Source of the DNA: Pelethousia sp034933245
Lineage (GTDB): Bacteria > Bacillota > Clostridia > Christensenellales > CAG-138
Assembly (NCBI GenBank): GCA_034933245.1
Contig: JAYFNX010000041.1
Location: 1-63,177, forward strand
Direction: 5' to 3'
DNA: 63,177 nt
The notes below the pieces were generated by a model, which did no database searches, was not told the DNA's origin, and was given only the letters and a program-made list of their open reading frames with translations. Shown here in pieces: positions 25,718 through 34,535 of this stretch (its first letter is position 1; the number at the start of each line of letters is the position of its first letter). Position numbers and translations under genes: made by a program.

Positions 25718-26389
25718 ATGACGTTCGATGATATTTTGAAGAGCAGCTTTTTAGAGAAAGCGGTGGAGTTTTCCGTTCTGGATGTGGCAATTGCCATGTC
25801 GCTGGCATTTGCGATTGGCCTGTTTATTTTCTTTATCTATAAAAAAACCTTCTCAGGCGTTATGTATTCCGCTTCCTTCGGCGTTTCCATCATGGCGATG
25901 ACCCTCATCACGAGCCTGATCATCCTGGCGGTGACCTCTAACGTGGTTCTTTCTCTGGGCATGGTGGGCGCGCTGTCCATCGTGCGGTTCAGAACGGCTG
26001 TGAAGGAGCCGATGGACATTGCTTTTTTGTTCTGGGCTATATCTGCGGGCATTGTAACGGGCGCGGGCCTGCTGCCTTTGGCTGTGATAGGTTCCCTGTT
26101 TATCGGCATTATCCTGCTGGTATTTGTAAACCGTAAAAGTACGGATACGCCTTACATCATGGTGCTGAATCTGGAGGATGACGCTGCGGAGGACAGGGCT
26201 GTCTCCCTGATCCGCGAAAAAACCAAGAAGGCATTGGTAAAGGCGAAGACCGTTACCAAAAGCGGCATTGAGCTGACCGTGGAAGTGCGCTTGCTGGACA
26301 TGTCCACCAAGTTGCTCAATGAGCTCCTTGCGGTGGATGGTATCCACAATGCGACGCTTGTAAGCTACAACGGAGATTATGCGGCGTAA
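25718..26389 (+). CDS. DUF4956 membrane protein
   Basis: A 223-residue protein with three to four membrane helices in the first 135 residues (LDVAIAMSLAFAIGLFIFFI, a helix at 52-75, GLLPLAVIGSLFIGIILLVF) and a soluble C-terminal ferredoxin-like part. The stretch LGMVGALSIVRFRTAVKEP is the hallmark of DUF4956. Such proteins are regularly encoded next to VTC-domain proteins; a role as membrane partner or channel of the VTC polymerase is inferred. Good ribosome site GGGAGG; 18 bases after the VTC gene. Confidence 0.88.
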   Translation: MTFDDILKSSFLEKAVEFSVLDVAIAMSLAFAIGLFIFFIYKKTFSGVMYSASFGVSIMAMTLITSLIILAVTSNVVLSLGMVGALSIVRFRTAVKEPMDIAFLFWAISAGIVTGAGLLPLAVIGSLFIGIILLVFVNRKSTDTPYIMVLNLEDDAAEDRAVSLIREKTKKALVKAKTVTKSGIELTVEVRLLDMSTKLLNELLAVDGIHNATLVSYNGDYAA

Positions 26390-26412
26390 CCGCTTGGCCG
26401 GGAGGAGAAAAC

Positions 26413-28329
26413 ATGGTTACCAATAAAAACATAAAAGCGATTATGATTGTCGCGATGGTTTTCGCCTTGCTTGTGGTTTCCACGTTGTATATTCTGGGCA
26501 AAAAAGCGGAGGCAAACGGCACAATCTCAAAAAGCGAAGCTTCCTATGCAACCGAGATTTTTGGGGTGGATATTATCTCCATAGAAATTTTAGCCGATGC
26601 GGAAGACTGGCAGGCCATGCTGGATAATGCTATGTCCGAGGAATTTATCATGGCCGATGTTATCGTAAACGGCACCAAATTTCAAAACGTAGGGATTCGT
26701 CCCAAAGGAAATTCCAGCCTTACTCAGGTTGCGCAGACGGACAGCGACCGCTATAGCCTTCGGCTCCAGTTTAACAAATACATCGATGGGCAGACCTGCT
26801 TTGGCCTGGAAAGCTTTGTGGTCAACAACATGCAGGGTGACAATAGTTACATGAAGGAATATGTTTCTTACGACCTCATGAAAGAGGCCGGCGTGGACAC
26901 CCCTTATTTCGGCTTTGCCGACATGAAGGTTAATGGGGAACAATGGGGGCTTTACCTTGCCGTGGAGATGTATAACGACAGCTATGAACAGCGAGTCTTT
27001 GGCGATATTTCCGGCATGCTGTATAACGTAAAGAGCATGGATGCGGGGGGAAATGCGGAAAACGAGGCTGGAGACATGCCCGAGAGGACGGAAGAACAGA
27101 CGGCGCAGGGCGATGGGAATCCGGGGCAAATGACCCAGCAGGCCGGGGCCGATGGCCTGAATGGTATGGCCAACCTGGGCGGAGACGGCCGCGGTAACAA
27201 CGGGGGCAGCTTGGCGTATATTGACGACGATTCCGACAGCTACGGGGCTATCTTCAACAATGTCGTAGGCCAAGGGACACAAAGCGATTATCAGCGCGTA
27301 ATCGAAGCATTGAAGGCGCTTTCGGAGGGCAGGGATTTGGAAACATATTTTGATGTGGATCAAATTTTGCGATACTTGGCGGCCCATACCATTGTGGTTA
27401 ATTTGGACAGCTACTCTTCCAGCATGTCCCAAAACTATTACATCTATGAACGGGACGGGCAGCTAACCATCCTGCCATGGGACTATAATCTATCCTGGGG
27501 CGGGTTCCAAAGCGGGGATATAACATCCGTAATCAATTTTCCCATCGACACGCCCGTGAGCGGGATTGAGATGGAATCCCGGCCGCTGCTGGAACAGCTA
27601 TTTGCCAACGAGGAATACCTCACACGGTACCATACCTATTTGCAAGATTTGCTGGAACGGTATTTTGCCGATGGAAAGTTTGAAGCCAAGATCGATGCAT
27701 TGCATGCGCAAATTGACGAATATGTTCAAAACGACCCCACGGCTTTTTGCACCTATGCGGCGTATCAAAAAGCGGTTGCCGCCTTTATAACCCTGGGGAA
27801 TCTTCGCGCACAAAGCGTCCAGGGACAGCTGGATGGGACGATTCCCAGCACCACCCAGGGGCAGGAGGCCAACCCGGACACTCTGGTATCCGCCGGAGAA
27901 TTGAGCTTATCCGATCTGGGAAGTATGGGCGGCGCAATAGGCGGCGGGGACAGGGAAAACCAGGAGAATCAAGACGCGCTTGGCGCACCCAACCAAGTCT
28001 CTGGCGCGGATGTCGCGAACATGGCCGACCGGGAGATCATGCAACAGGCCATGCAGATTTTGCAGGCGGCCGATGGGGATCTTACAGATGAGATCCTGCA
28101 GGAACTGCTAGACTTAGGATTAACGGAGGAACAAATTGAGCAAATTTCCACTATGGGCGGCGGGGTCGCCAAGGGGGATGGCGGGCCCAATATGGGCGGG
28201 GCTGGAAGTGATTTTAACGCAAATGCGCAAGAACCAGCCTTACGCAATACCCTTGTGATCACCGGCGGGCTGGTTTTGTGCATGCTCATAGCCACGGTCC
28301 TCATCGCAAGGCGCAAGCGAACCTATTAG
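26413..28329 (+). CDS. CotH-kinase-family exported protein
   Basis: A 638-residue protein with an N-terminal membrane helix (about 9-29) and a C-terminal helix (about 611-632) before a basic tail, placing the bulk outside. The CotH domain (about 45-460) shows the substrate-loop type GIRPKGNSSLTQ, the invariant YLAVEMYNDSYEQRVFG region and LTILPWDYNLSWGG, whose Asp is the kinase metal ligand. Bacillus CotH is an atypical protein kinase of the spore coat. A Gly/Gln/Asn-rich insert (about 215-265) and a second low-complexity region (about 475-600) with a short helical, acidic segment are unusual. Third gene of the VTC operon. Confidence 0.88.
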   Translation: MVTNKNIKAIMIVAMVFALLVVSTLYILGKKAEANGTISKSEASYATEIFGVDIISIEILADAEDWQAMLDNAMSEEFIMADVIVNGTKFQNVGIRPKGNSSLTQVAQTDSDRYSLRLQFNKYIDGQTCFGLESFVVNNMQGDNSYMKEYVSYDLMKEAGVDTPYFGFADMKVNGEQWGLYLAVEMYNDSYEQRVFGDISGMLYNVKSMDAGGNAENEAGDMPERTEEQTAQGDGNPGQMTQQAGADGLNGMANLGGDGRGNNGGSLAYIDDDSDSYGAIFNNVVGQGTQSDYQRVIEALKALSEGRDLETYFDVDQILRYLAAHTIVVNLDSYSSSMSQNYYIYERDGQLTILPWDYNLSWGGFQSGDITSVINFPIDTPVSGIEMESRPLLEQLFANEEYLTRYHTYLQDLLERYFADGKFEAKIDALHAQIDEYVQNDPTAFCTYAAYQKAVAAFITLGNLRAQSVQGQLDGTIPSTTQGQEANPDTLVSAGELSLSDLGSMGGAIGGGDRENQENQDALGAPNQVSGADVANMADREIMQQAMQILQAADGDLTDEILQELLDLGLTEEQIEQISTMGGGVAKGDGGPNMGGAGSDFNANAQEPALRNTLVITGGLVLCMLIATVLIARRKRTY

Positions 28330-28519
28330 CCAGACGGCGAGGGCGGTTGCCATGCTGTTACACGGGAGGCTTTCACGCGGGATACGAAAAGAGCGCTTTG
28401 GTCATTGTTTTTGCAGGCGTGGAAGTCCTCCGATCCGAACATATGAGCATGGGGTTGGGAAAACAAGACAAGCAGGGCGCAGGGGTAATTTCACGGGGCG
28501 TTTTACGCGCCCCCTGTGG

Positions 28520-28525
28520 TATAAT
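28520..28525 (+). promoter_or_regulatory. Extended -10 promoter of the two-component system
   Basis: TGG-TATAAT (28517-28525) directly after a GGGGCG/CGCCCC hairpin; 22 bases before the regulator start. The 190 bases between the CotH stop and here hold no credible gene. Confidence 0.5.
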
Positions 28526-28546
28526 GGAAAAATGGGGGGAACGCGC

Positions 28547-29239
28547 ATGGCTAACATTCTGATATGCGATGATGAAGCCGGCCTTCGGGCCGTTCTTAAG
28601 CGATATGCCATTTTTGAAGGGCATGAGGTTATGGAAGCTTGCAACGGCATGGAAGCCGTTGCGCTATGCAAAGAAAACATGTTTGACATCATCATCATGG
28701 ATGTGATGATGCCGGAGTTGGACGGGTTTTCCGCTGTGAAGGAGATCCGCAAGCGAGCCGATACGCCGGTGATCATGCTCTCCGCCCGGGGTGAGGAATA
28801 CGATAAGGTGCTTGGGTTTGAGGTGGGAATTGACGATTATGTGGTGAAGCCCTTTTCCTCAAAAGAAATTATGATGCGCATTGACGCCATTTTGCGCAGA
28901 ACCACTAAGGGACGGGCCGCAACGGGATGCCCGGATGATGCGGGACACACCGTTTTTGAAAAGGATGGATTTAAAGCGGATATGACGGCGTATAAAGTCT
29001 TCATAGACGGGGTGCAGGCGGATATGGCGCCTAAAGAATACGACTTGCACTTTTTCCTCATTCGCAACAGAAATATCGCCGTGCCAAGGGAGAAGATTCT
29101 TACGGAGGTATGGGGGTTTGATTACTACGGGGATGACAGAACGCTGGATACGCATATGAAGCTGCTGCGGAAGTCTTTGGGGCCCTATGCGGGCCTGATC
29201 AAGACCCTGCGCGGATTGGGGTATCGGTTTGATGGATAG
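28547..29239 (+). CDS. OmpR/PhoB-family response regulator
   Basis: A 230-residue regulator: receiver domain (1-120) with the acidic pair in CDDE, the phospho-acceptor in IIIMDVMMPELDG (Asp52), the switch Thr/Ser replaced region VIMLSARGEE and Lys in VVKPFSS; then a winged-helix DNA-binding domain (130-230) with the recognition region DRTLDTHMKLLRKSLG and RGLGYRFDG. The ATG at 28547 follows a G-rich site. Overlaps the sensor gene by eight bases. Its position suggests it controls the VTC-DUF4956-CotH genes, possibly through the tandem repeat at 24931. Confidence 0.93.
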   Translation: MANILICDDEAGLRAVLKRYAIFEGHEVMEACNGMEAVALCKENMFDIIIMDVMMPELDGFSAVKEIRKRADTPVIMLSARGEEYDKVLGFEVGIDDYVVKPFSSKEIMMRIDAILRRTTKGRAATGCPDDAGHTVFEKDGFKADMTAYKVFIDGVQADMAPKEYDLHFFLIRNRNIAVPREKILTEVWGFDYYGDDRTLDTHMKLLRKSLGPYAGLIKTLRGLGYRFDG

Positions 29240-30536
29240 GATTAAGCTCAAATGGAGAATATTCATTTTTCTCTTGGGCTTCTGCGCCCTGCTTCTTTTG
29301 TTGCTGTGGCTTTTTCAGACCGTGCTTTTAAACGATATGTATAAATACATAAGGGAAAAGGAAATCAAGACGGCCATTTCCTATGTGCAGGAACATATCA
29401 ACAGCCCCGAGCTCCCTGCAATTTTAGACACCTTATTGCGGGATAAGGAGATCGCTGTAACCAAAACGAACGAATTCGTGCCGCCCCAGCCTCAGCCCCA
29501 GGATGAGCGGGGGTATATGCGGCAAGAGACAATCACAAAGACCCAGGTTTTTATTCTGGAGGATGGGCAGGAGCTTTCCCTAACCTTTCATGCCATCATC
29601 ACCCCGGTTAACGCTACGGTGACAACCCTGCAAATGCAGCTCTATATCGTGATCGGTATCATGCTGCTTATGTCCGTGATACTTGCCGCCATCATTGCAA
29701 AGAAAATATCCAAGCCCCTGGAGGATATTAACAGCAGCGCCAAGATCTTGGCCAAGGGCGATTATTCGGTTCTGTTTGCAGGGAAAGGCTTTCTGGAAAT
29801 AAGGGAACTTTCCGACACGCTCAATACGGCTGCTAGGGATCTTTCCAAAGTAGAAAGCCTCCGGCGCGAGCTTATGGCCAATGTTTCTCATGATCTGCGA
29901 ACGCCCTTGAGCCTGATTTACAGCTATTCGGAAATGATGCACGATTTTCCGGATGAGATCACCGAGGAGCAGACGCAGGTCATCATGGACGAAACCAAGC
30001 GGCTGACTTCCCTTGTAAACGATATGCTGGATTTTTCTAAGCTGGAAAGCGGGTTGCAGGAGCTTCGCCTCTCCGCCTGTAACCTTACGCAGATGCTGCG
30101 AAAAACAACGGTGCGCACGGCGGAGCTTGTAAAGCAAAGCGGATACTCCCTTTGCTTTGCCTATGACGGGGAATATATGGTCTATGCCGATGAGGTGAAA
30201 ATTACACAGGCATATTATAACCTGCTGATTAATGCCTTGAACTACTGCGGTGAAGACCACCGGGTAGAAGTGAGGCAAAAGGCGGAAAACGGCATCGTGC
30301 GGATTGAGGTGGCGGATAACGGGGAGGGCATCGCGGTGGAGGAATTACCTTATATATGGGATCGCTATTATAAATCTAAGAAAAACCACAAGCGGGCGGT
30401 AACGGGGAGCGGCCTGGGGCTATCCATCGTACGCAAGGTTTTCGAGCTGCATCACGCCCAATATGGGGTAACATCGGAAATCGGCAAGGGGAGCGTTTTT
30501 TGGTTCCAGCTCCCATACGAACCCGGATCTCCGTAA
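29232..30536 (+). CDS. Sensor histidine kinase
   Basis: A 434-residue kinase with two membrane helices (about 10-32 and 136-160) enclosing a 100-residue extracellular sensor, a HAMP domain, the H-box VSHDLRTPLSLIYSYSE (His near 220), N-box NLLINALNY, G1 DNGEGI and G2 GSGLGLSIVRKVF. Partner of the upstream regulator with which it overlaps (ATGGATAG). The sensor region contains a QPQPQ-rich stretch, and no known ligand fold was recognised. Confidence 0.93.
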   Translation: MDRIKLKWRIFIFLLGFCALLLLLLWLFQTVLLNDMYKYIREKEIKTAISYVQEHINSPELPAILDTLLRDKEIAVTKTNEFVPPQPQPQDERGYMRQETITKTQVFILEDGQELSLTFHAIITPVNATVTTLQMQLYIVIGIMLLMSVILAAIIAKKISKPLEDINSSAKILAKGDYSVLFAGKGFLEIRELSDTLNTAARDLSKVESLRRELMANVSHDLRTPLSLIYSYSEMMHDFPDEITEEQTQVIMDETKRLTSLVNDMLDFSKLESGLQELRLSACNLTQMLRKTTVRTAELVKQSGYSLCFAYDGEYMVYADEVKITQAYYNLLINALNYCGEDHRVEVRQKAENGIVRIEVADNGEGIAVEELPYIWDRYYKSKKNHKRAVTGSGLGLSIVRKVFELHHAQYGVTSEIGKGSVFWFQLPYEPGSP

Positions 30537-30553
30537 CATATTTTTAATATAGA

Positions 30554-30583
30554 GGGAAGCGGACAAAAGCCGCTTCCTTTTTC
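30554..30583 (+). terminator. Terminator of the two-component operon
   Basis: GGAAGCGG, loop ACAAAAG, CCGCTTCC followed by five Ts. Confidence 0.88.
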
Positions 30584-30719
30584 TATGCGGAACATGTCTG
30601 GATAACGCGGCACTTTTCCACCGGGTTATGCAAAATGGGGGGCGTTTGAACCAAGGTTGGGCTCAAAGCTCCGTTCATAAAAAAGATGCGCCGGCGGGTA
30701 TTGGATACCAAAAAATAGA

Positions 30720-30747
30720 TTGCTTTTTTGAAAATGCCTGCTATAAT
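30720..30747 (+). promoter_or_regulatory. Promoter of the amino-sugar operon
   Basis: TTGCTT (30720-30725), 16 bases, TATAAT (30742-30747). Between it and the regulator gene, at 30832-30852, TTTAA-ATTCGAG-TTAAA is a short inverted repeat resembling NagC/Mlc-type A+T-rich operators. Confidence 0.6.
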
Positions 30748-30862
30748 TTATAATGTGATGTTAATAAATAGGGCAAATTAACTCTTTATACACGTCGTTA
30801 ATGGCGAATAACATCCTTGTTCCATCAAATTATTTAAATTCGAGTTAAAAATGGAGACGCCT

Positions 30863-32080
30863 ATGAAGGGAATTTATAAGCTGGATCAGGAGTCCATGCG
30901 GCAAAACAATGCGCGCATGATTTTTGAGGCTATTTATAGAAGCGAAGGCGTCACGAAAAATGAACTGGCTGCCGCCACCGGTCTGAGCGTGATGGCCGTA
31001 TCCCGCATTGTGGACCTATTGGCGGAGCAAGATGTCATCGTCGAAAAGGAAAGCGGCGAGAACGGGCGGCTGGGCAGGCCGGCCAAAAGGGTCTATATCA
31101 AGCGGGAAAGCATTGTAAACGTAGGCGTTTCACTGGATGTGGGGGGCGTTTATATAGGCGCGGTGGATCCTTATGGAAGAATCCTGCAGTTCGAAAGCCA
31201 TTCGCTCCCGCTGGATGGGAACCATCCCCACGAAGCGCTGCGAGAGATAACGGAGCTGGTCCATACATTTTTAAGAACCTACGGCCTTCTGAATATCCCT
31301 TCCGTGGGGCTTGTGATGCCCGGGATTATCGATTATGAGAAGGGATACCTGCGCTTAGCATCCCAGCTTCGCTGGGAAGCCATGCCCGTGGCCTCCTTGA
31401 TGGAAAGTTATGCGCCTATCCCTAAAATCATTTTGGAAAATGATGTGAAGGCCCGGGCCCAGGCCGAAAACCGATTTGGCAGCAGCAAAGGGTATGATAG
31501 CTCCGTTTTGCTCACCATTGGCAGCGGCATTGGAGCAGGGGTCATCATCAACAATTCCATTTACCGCGGCAAGGATAACATGGCGGGTGAAATCGGCCAC
31601 TCCGTCCTATGTATGAATAACAGAATGTGCGAATGCGGCCGCATGGGTTGCGCCCAGGCCACCATATCCGAGCCCGCCCTGATGCGGGAGGCCCGCAGGG
31701 TGGACCCTTCCATTGAAATGGAGGGCCTTATCGCAGCTTATCGCGCCGGCCTGCCCTGGGCCGAGCGTTTGCTTCATATGACGGCGGAGTACATTCTGAT
31801 GCTCTTAAGCCTGCTGGCAAACGCCTATGCGCCGGAAGCCATCATCTTATGCGGCAGTCTGATGGATCGGTGCGTGGTTCTGCGGGAACTGGTATCCCAG
31901 TCCTTCCAGCAGGAGCAGGCCCAGTTCTTAAACCCAACTTTCGATATAGGCTTTTCAGAGTTCGGTCCGGACGGAAACATTATCGGTGCGGCTACCGTAG
32001 CGTTTAACCACAATATCGATAATCGAATTCTGGCCTATTCCTTTCAGCCCCAGGCGGCCCCTGGCGGGAATCCCGAATGA
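30863..32080 (+). CDS. ROK-family transcriptional regulator (NagC/Mlc-like)
   Basis: A 405-residue repressor with an N-terminal winged helix (NELAAATGLSVMAVSRIVDLL, residues about 29-49) joined to a ROK sugar-kinase-like domain with ENDVKARAQAENRFG, the GEIGHSVL His and the structural zinc site CECGRMGC. The start at 30863 (MKGIYKLDQES) has GGAG six bases upstream, a site made by the earlier in-frame ATG at 30851. It probably senses an amino sugar or its phosphate and controls the transport and catabolic genes downstream. Confidence 0.9.
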   Translation: MKGIYKLDQESMRQNNARMIFEAIYRSEGVTKNELAAATGLSVMAVSRIVDLLAEQDVIVEKESGENGRLGRPAKRVYIKRESIVNVGVSLDVGGVYIGAVDPYGRILQFESHSLPLDGNHPHEALREITELVHTFLRTYGLLNIPSVGLVMPGIIDYEKGYLRLASQLRWEAMPVASLMESYAPIPKIILENDVKARAQAENRFGSSKGYDSSVLLTIGSGIGAGVIINNSIYRGKDNMAGEIGHSVLCMNNRMCECGRMGCAQATISEPALMREARRVDPSIEMEGLIAAYRAGLPWAERLLHMTAEYILMLLSLLANAYAPEAIILCGSLMDRCVVLRELVSQSFQQEQAQFLNPTFDIGFSEFGPDGNIIGAATVAFNHNIDNRILAYSFQPQAAPGGNPE

Positions 32081-32132
32081 ATTCAACTTGCAGGGTATCC
32101 TGCAAAAATAAATATCACTGGAGGAGAAGAAC

Positions 32133-33434
32133 ATGAAAAGACGTATGCTCGTACTGCTGCTCTCCTTGCTGCTGGTAGCGGTACCCTTTGTCAGCGCGTG
32201 CACCAGCCAGCCAGCCCAATCCCAGCCTGCCGAGCCGGCCCAGCCCGCTGAAGCGGCCCAGCCTGCCGAAGCGGCCGAGCCCGCGGCCGAGCCCGTAGAG
32301 CTAACCATGGGGTCCTGGCGCACGGATGATGTGGACCAAATGAACAACCTGCTTGCCGCCTATAAAGAGATCGCTCCCAATGTGACCATCGTGTTTCAGC
32401 CCACCAATCCCCCGGATTACAATGCGACCCTCCGCCTGCAACTGGATAGCGGCACGGGCCCTGACCTGATGTATGCCCGCTCTTATGCTACCGGGCAGGA
32501 GCTCTTTAACGCCGGCTACTTTGCGGATTGCACCGAAATCCCGGGCCTAATGGAAAACTTCAAGCCCTCCAGCCTGGCTCCCTGGCAGATGCCGGACGGC
32601 AAGATGTTTGCCGTGCCTTTTGCCGCCGTATCCCATGCCATTTACTACAATAAGGATATCTTCGCTGCGCAGGGCCTGAGCGTCCCCACCACCTGGGATG
32701 AGTTCATCACCGTATGCCAAACCCTCAAGGATAACGACATAACGCCTCTTGCCAACGGCGTGGCGGACGAGTGGGATATTTTGGAGTGCTTCTTCCTTGG
32801 CATGCTGCCCAATTACATTGGCGGCGCGGATCAGCGCGTGCTGTATGAAACGGGCGAGAAGAAAATCAATGATGAGAACTTCGTAAACGCCTATACGGAT
32901 ATCGCTCAAGTAGCCCCCTTCCTGCCCGACGGCTTTGAAGCTGTGACCTATAATGACAGCCAGGTGCTCTTCAACACCCAGGCCGCCGCCATGTTTATGG
33001 ATGGCTCTTGGACCTCCGGCGTCTATGCGGATGCACCCTTCCAATGGGGCCTATTCGCACTTCCTGCCCGCAATGCGGAAGATACAGCCATCTGCTTCCA
33101 TCCGGATATGGCCATTACCATGAACGCAAACACCCAGCACCCCGAAGAAGCAAAGGCGTTCCTTGCCTGGCTGTGCACCCAAGAGGGCGCGACCACGGCT
33201 TCCCAGAACCTGCCCGTAGGCTTCTTCCCCATGATCAACTTCCCCATCGAGCTTGCGGATGCCCATGCAAACGAATTCCTGTCCCTTAACACGGGGAAGG
33301 AAACAGACGCCCGCTTTGTATGGCCGGCTCTGATGGATCTGTATGCCCCCATGAACCAGGCGGTTATCAGCGTGCTCAAGGGCACTCAAACGCCCCAAGA
33401 GGCTGCGGATAGCGTTATGACCATGCTTCCCTAA
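32133..33434 (+). CDS. ABC sugar-binding lipoprotein (family 1)
   Basis: A 433-residue extracellular solute-binding protein. The signal peptide ends at a lipobox-like FVSAC; a linker of repeated Pro-Ala-Glu (QPAEPAQPAEAAQ) follows, then the two-lobed family 1 domain with DYNATLRLQLDSGTGPDLMY and the SHAIYYNKDIF hinge segment. Expected to capture an amino sugar or oligosaccharide for the two permeases downstream. GGAGGAG precedes the ATG. Confidence 0.92.
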   Translation: MKRRMLVLLLSLLLVAVPFVSACTSQPAQSQPAEPAQPAEAAQPAEAAEPAAEPVELTMGSWRTDDVDQMNNLLAAYKEIAPNVTIVFQPTNPPDYNATLRLQLDSGTGPDLMYARSYATGQELFNAGYFADCTEIPGLMENFKPSSLAPWQMPDGKMFAVPFAAVSHAIYYNKDIFAAQGLSVPTTWDEFITVCQTLKDNDITPLANGVADEWDILECFFLGMLPNYIGGADQRVLYETGEKKINDENFVNAYTDIAQVAPFLPDGFEAVTYNDSQVLFNTQAAAMFMDGSWTSGVYADAPFQWGLFALPARNAEDTAICFHPDMAITMNANTQHPEEAKAFLAWLCTQEGATTASQNLPVGFFPMINFPIELADAHANEFLSLNTGKETDARFVWPALMDLYAPMNQAVISVLKGTQTPQEAADSVMTMLP

Positions 33435-33437
33435 CCA

Positions 33438-33479
33438 ATAAAATGCCCCGGGGAGGGAATAGCCTGGTGCAGGCATTTT
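33438..33479 (+). repeat. Intercistronic hairpin after the binding-protein gene
   Basis: AAAATGCC and GGCATTTT pair across a G+C-rich interior, 4 bases after the stop. Such hairpins between binding-protein and permease genes commonly stabilise the upstream message and lower permease expression. A second hairpin, GGGCATGG-CGC-CCATGCC, follows at about 33489-33507. Confidence 0.5.
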
Positions 33480-33589
33480 CTCCCCGCCGGGCATGGCGCC
33501 CATGCCGGGAAGGATTTTCCTTTTCGGCATGTGTGGTGCCCGGCCAACCCAAACCGCACCTTAGCCAAACCATAAAGAGGTGATGACAT

Positions 33590-34528
33590 TTGAAAGCATC
33601 CGCGAAAGAAAAGGGCGCGCCTGCCCTCCGGCGGCTGGAACCAAAAGCCGACTATTGGATTTGGTATATGCTTCCGGCTCTTGCCTTCTACGTAATCTTT
33701 ATGGCATATCCGCTGGTGGACTCCATCCGCCTGAGCTTTTTTACGGGTAATTTGGGGAGCCGCGCCTTTGTGGGGCTGCAAAACTTCAGCCGGCTCTTTA
33801 CAGACCCGGAATTATCCGCCCGCTTTGGAAATGCCTTTAAAAATACAAGTATCTTTTTTACCGTCCATATGTTGGTGCAGAATGTGCTGGGCATCCTTTT
33901 CGCCGTGTTGCTCACCAATTCGCATATGCGCGGACGCAAGCTGTATCAGACCATTATTTTCGTGCCCACCACTTTCGCCGTCCTGGTGACGGGCTATTTA
34001 TGGAAACTGCTGCTCAACCCTGTGTGGTCCAAACCCTTTTTGGCGAGCTTGGGGCTGCAAGCCTTGGCAAAACCTTGGCTTGGAACGGAGAGCACTGCTC
34101 TTATCTTCGTTGCGCTGGTATCCTGTTGGCAGTGGATTGGCATCCCTACCATGATGTTCGTGGCGGCTCTGCGCAACATCAGCGAGGATATCTATGAAGC
34201 GGCCGATATCGACGGCGCGTCGGGCTGGCAGGTGTTCTGGCACATCAAGATGCCCCTGTTAAAACCCGTAATCGGCATGATTACCATCCTTACTTTCGTA
34301 AATAATTTTAACGCTTTTGATATTGTTTATGCCATGGAAAATGCCAACGGAGCCCCCGGCTATGCTACGGACTTGATCGGCACCCTGTTTTACCGGCTGG
34401 GTATCGCGGGGCAGCATCCCATCGGCATACCCGATCCAGGCATGGGCGCCACGGTGGCCACCCTGATGTTCATTATGTTGGCGGCGGTGTCCTTCCTGAT
34501 CCTTCGAAAAACCCAGACAAAGGAGTGA
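33590..34528 (+). CDS. ABC sugar permease, MalF-like
   Basis: A 312-residue inner component with six membrane helices and the EAA loop EAADIDGASGWQVFWHIKMP that contacts the ATPase. Start is a TTG at 33590 six bases after AGAGGTGATG. It forms a heterodimer with the next gene product. No ATPase is encoded in the operon. Confidence 0.92.
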   Translation: MKASAKEKGAPALRRLEPKADYWIWYMLPALAFYVIFMAYPLVDSIRLSFFTGNLGSRAFVGLQNFSRLFTDPELSARFGNAFKNTSIFFTVHMLVQNVLGILFAVLLTNSHMRGRKLYQTIIFVPTTFAVLVTGYLWKLLLNPVWSKPFLASLGLQALAKPWLGTESTALIFVALVSCWQWIGIPTMMFVAALRNISEDIYEAADIDGASGWQVFWHIKMPLLKPVIGMITILTFVNNFNAFDIVYAMENANGAPGYATDLIGTLFYRLGIAGQHPIGIPDPGMGATVATLMFIMLAAVSFLILRKTQTKE

Positions 34529-34535
34529 GCCTGTT

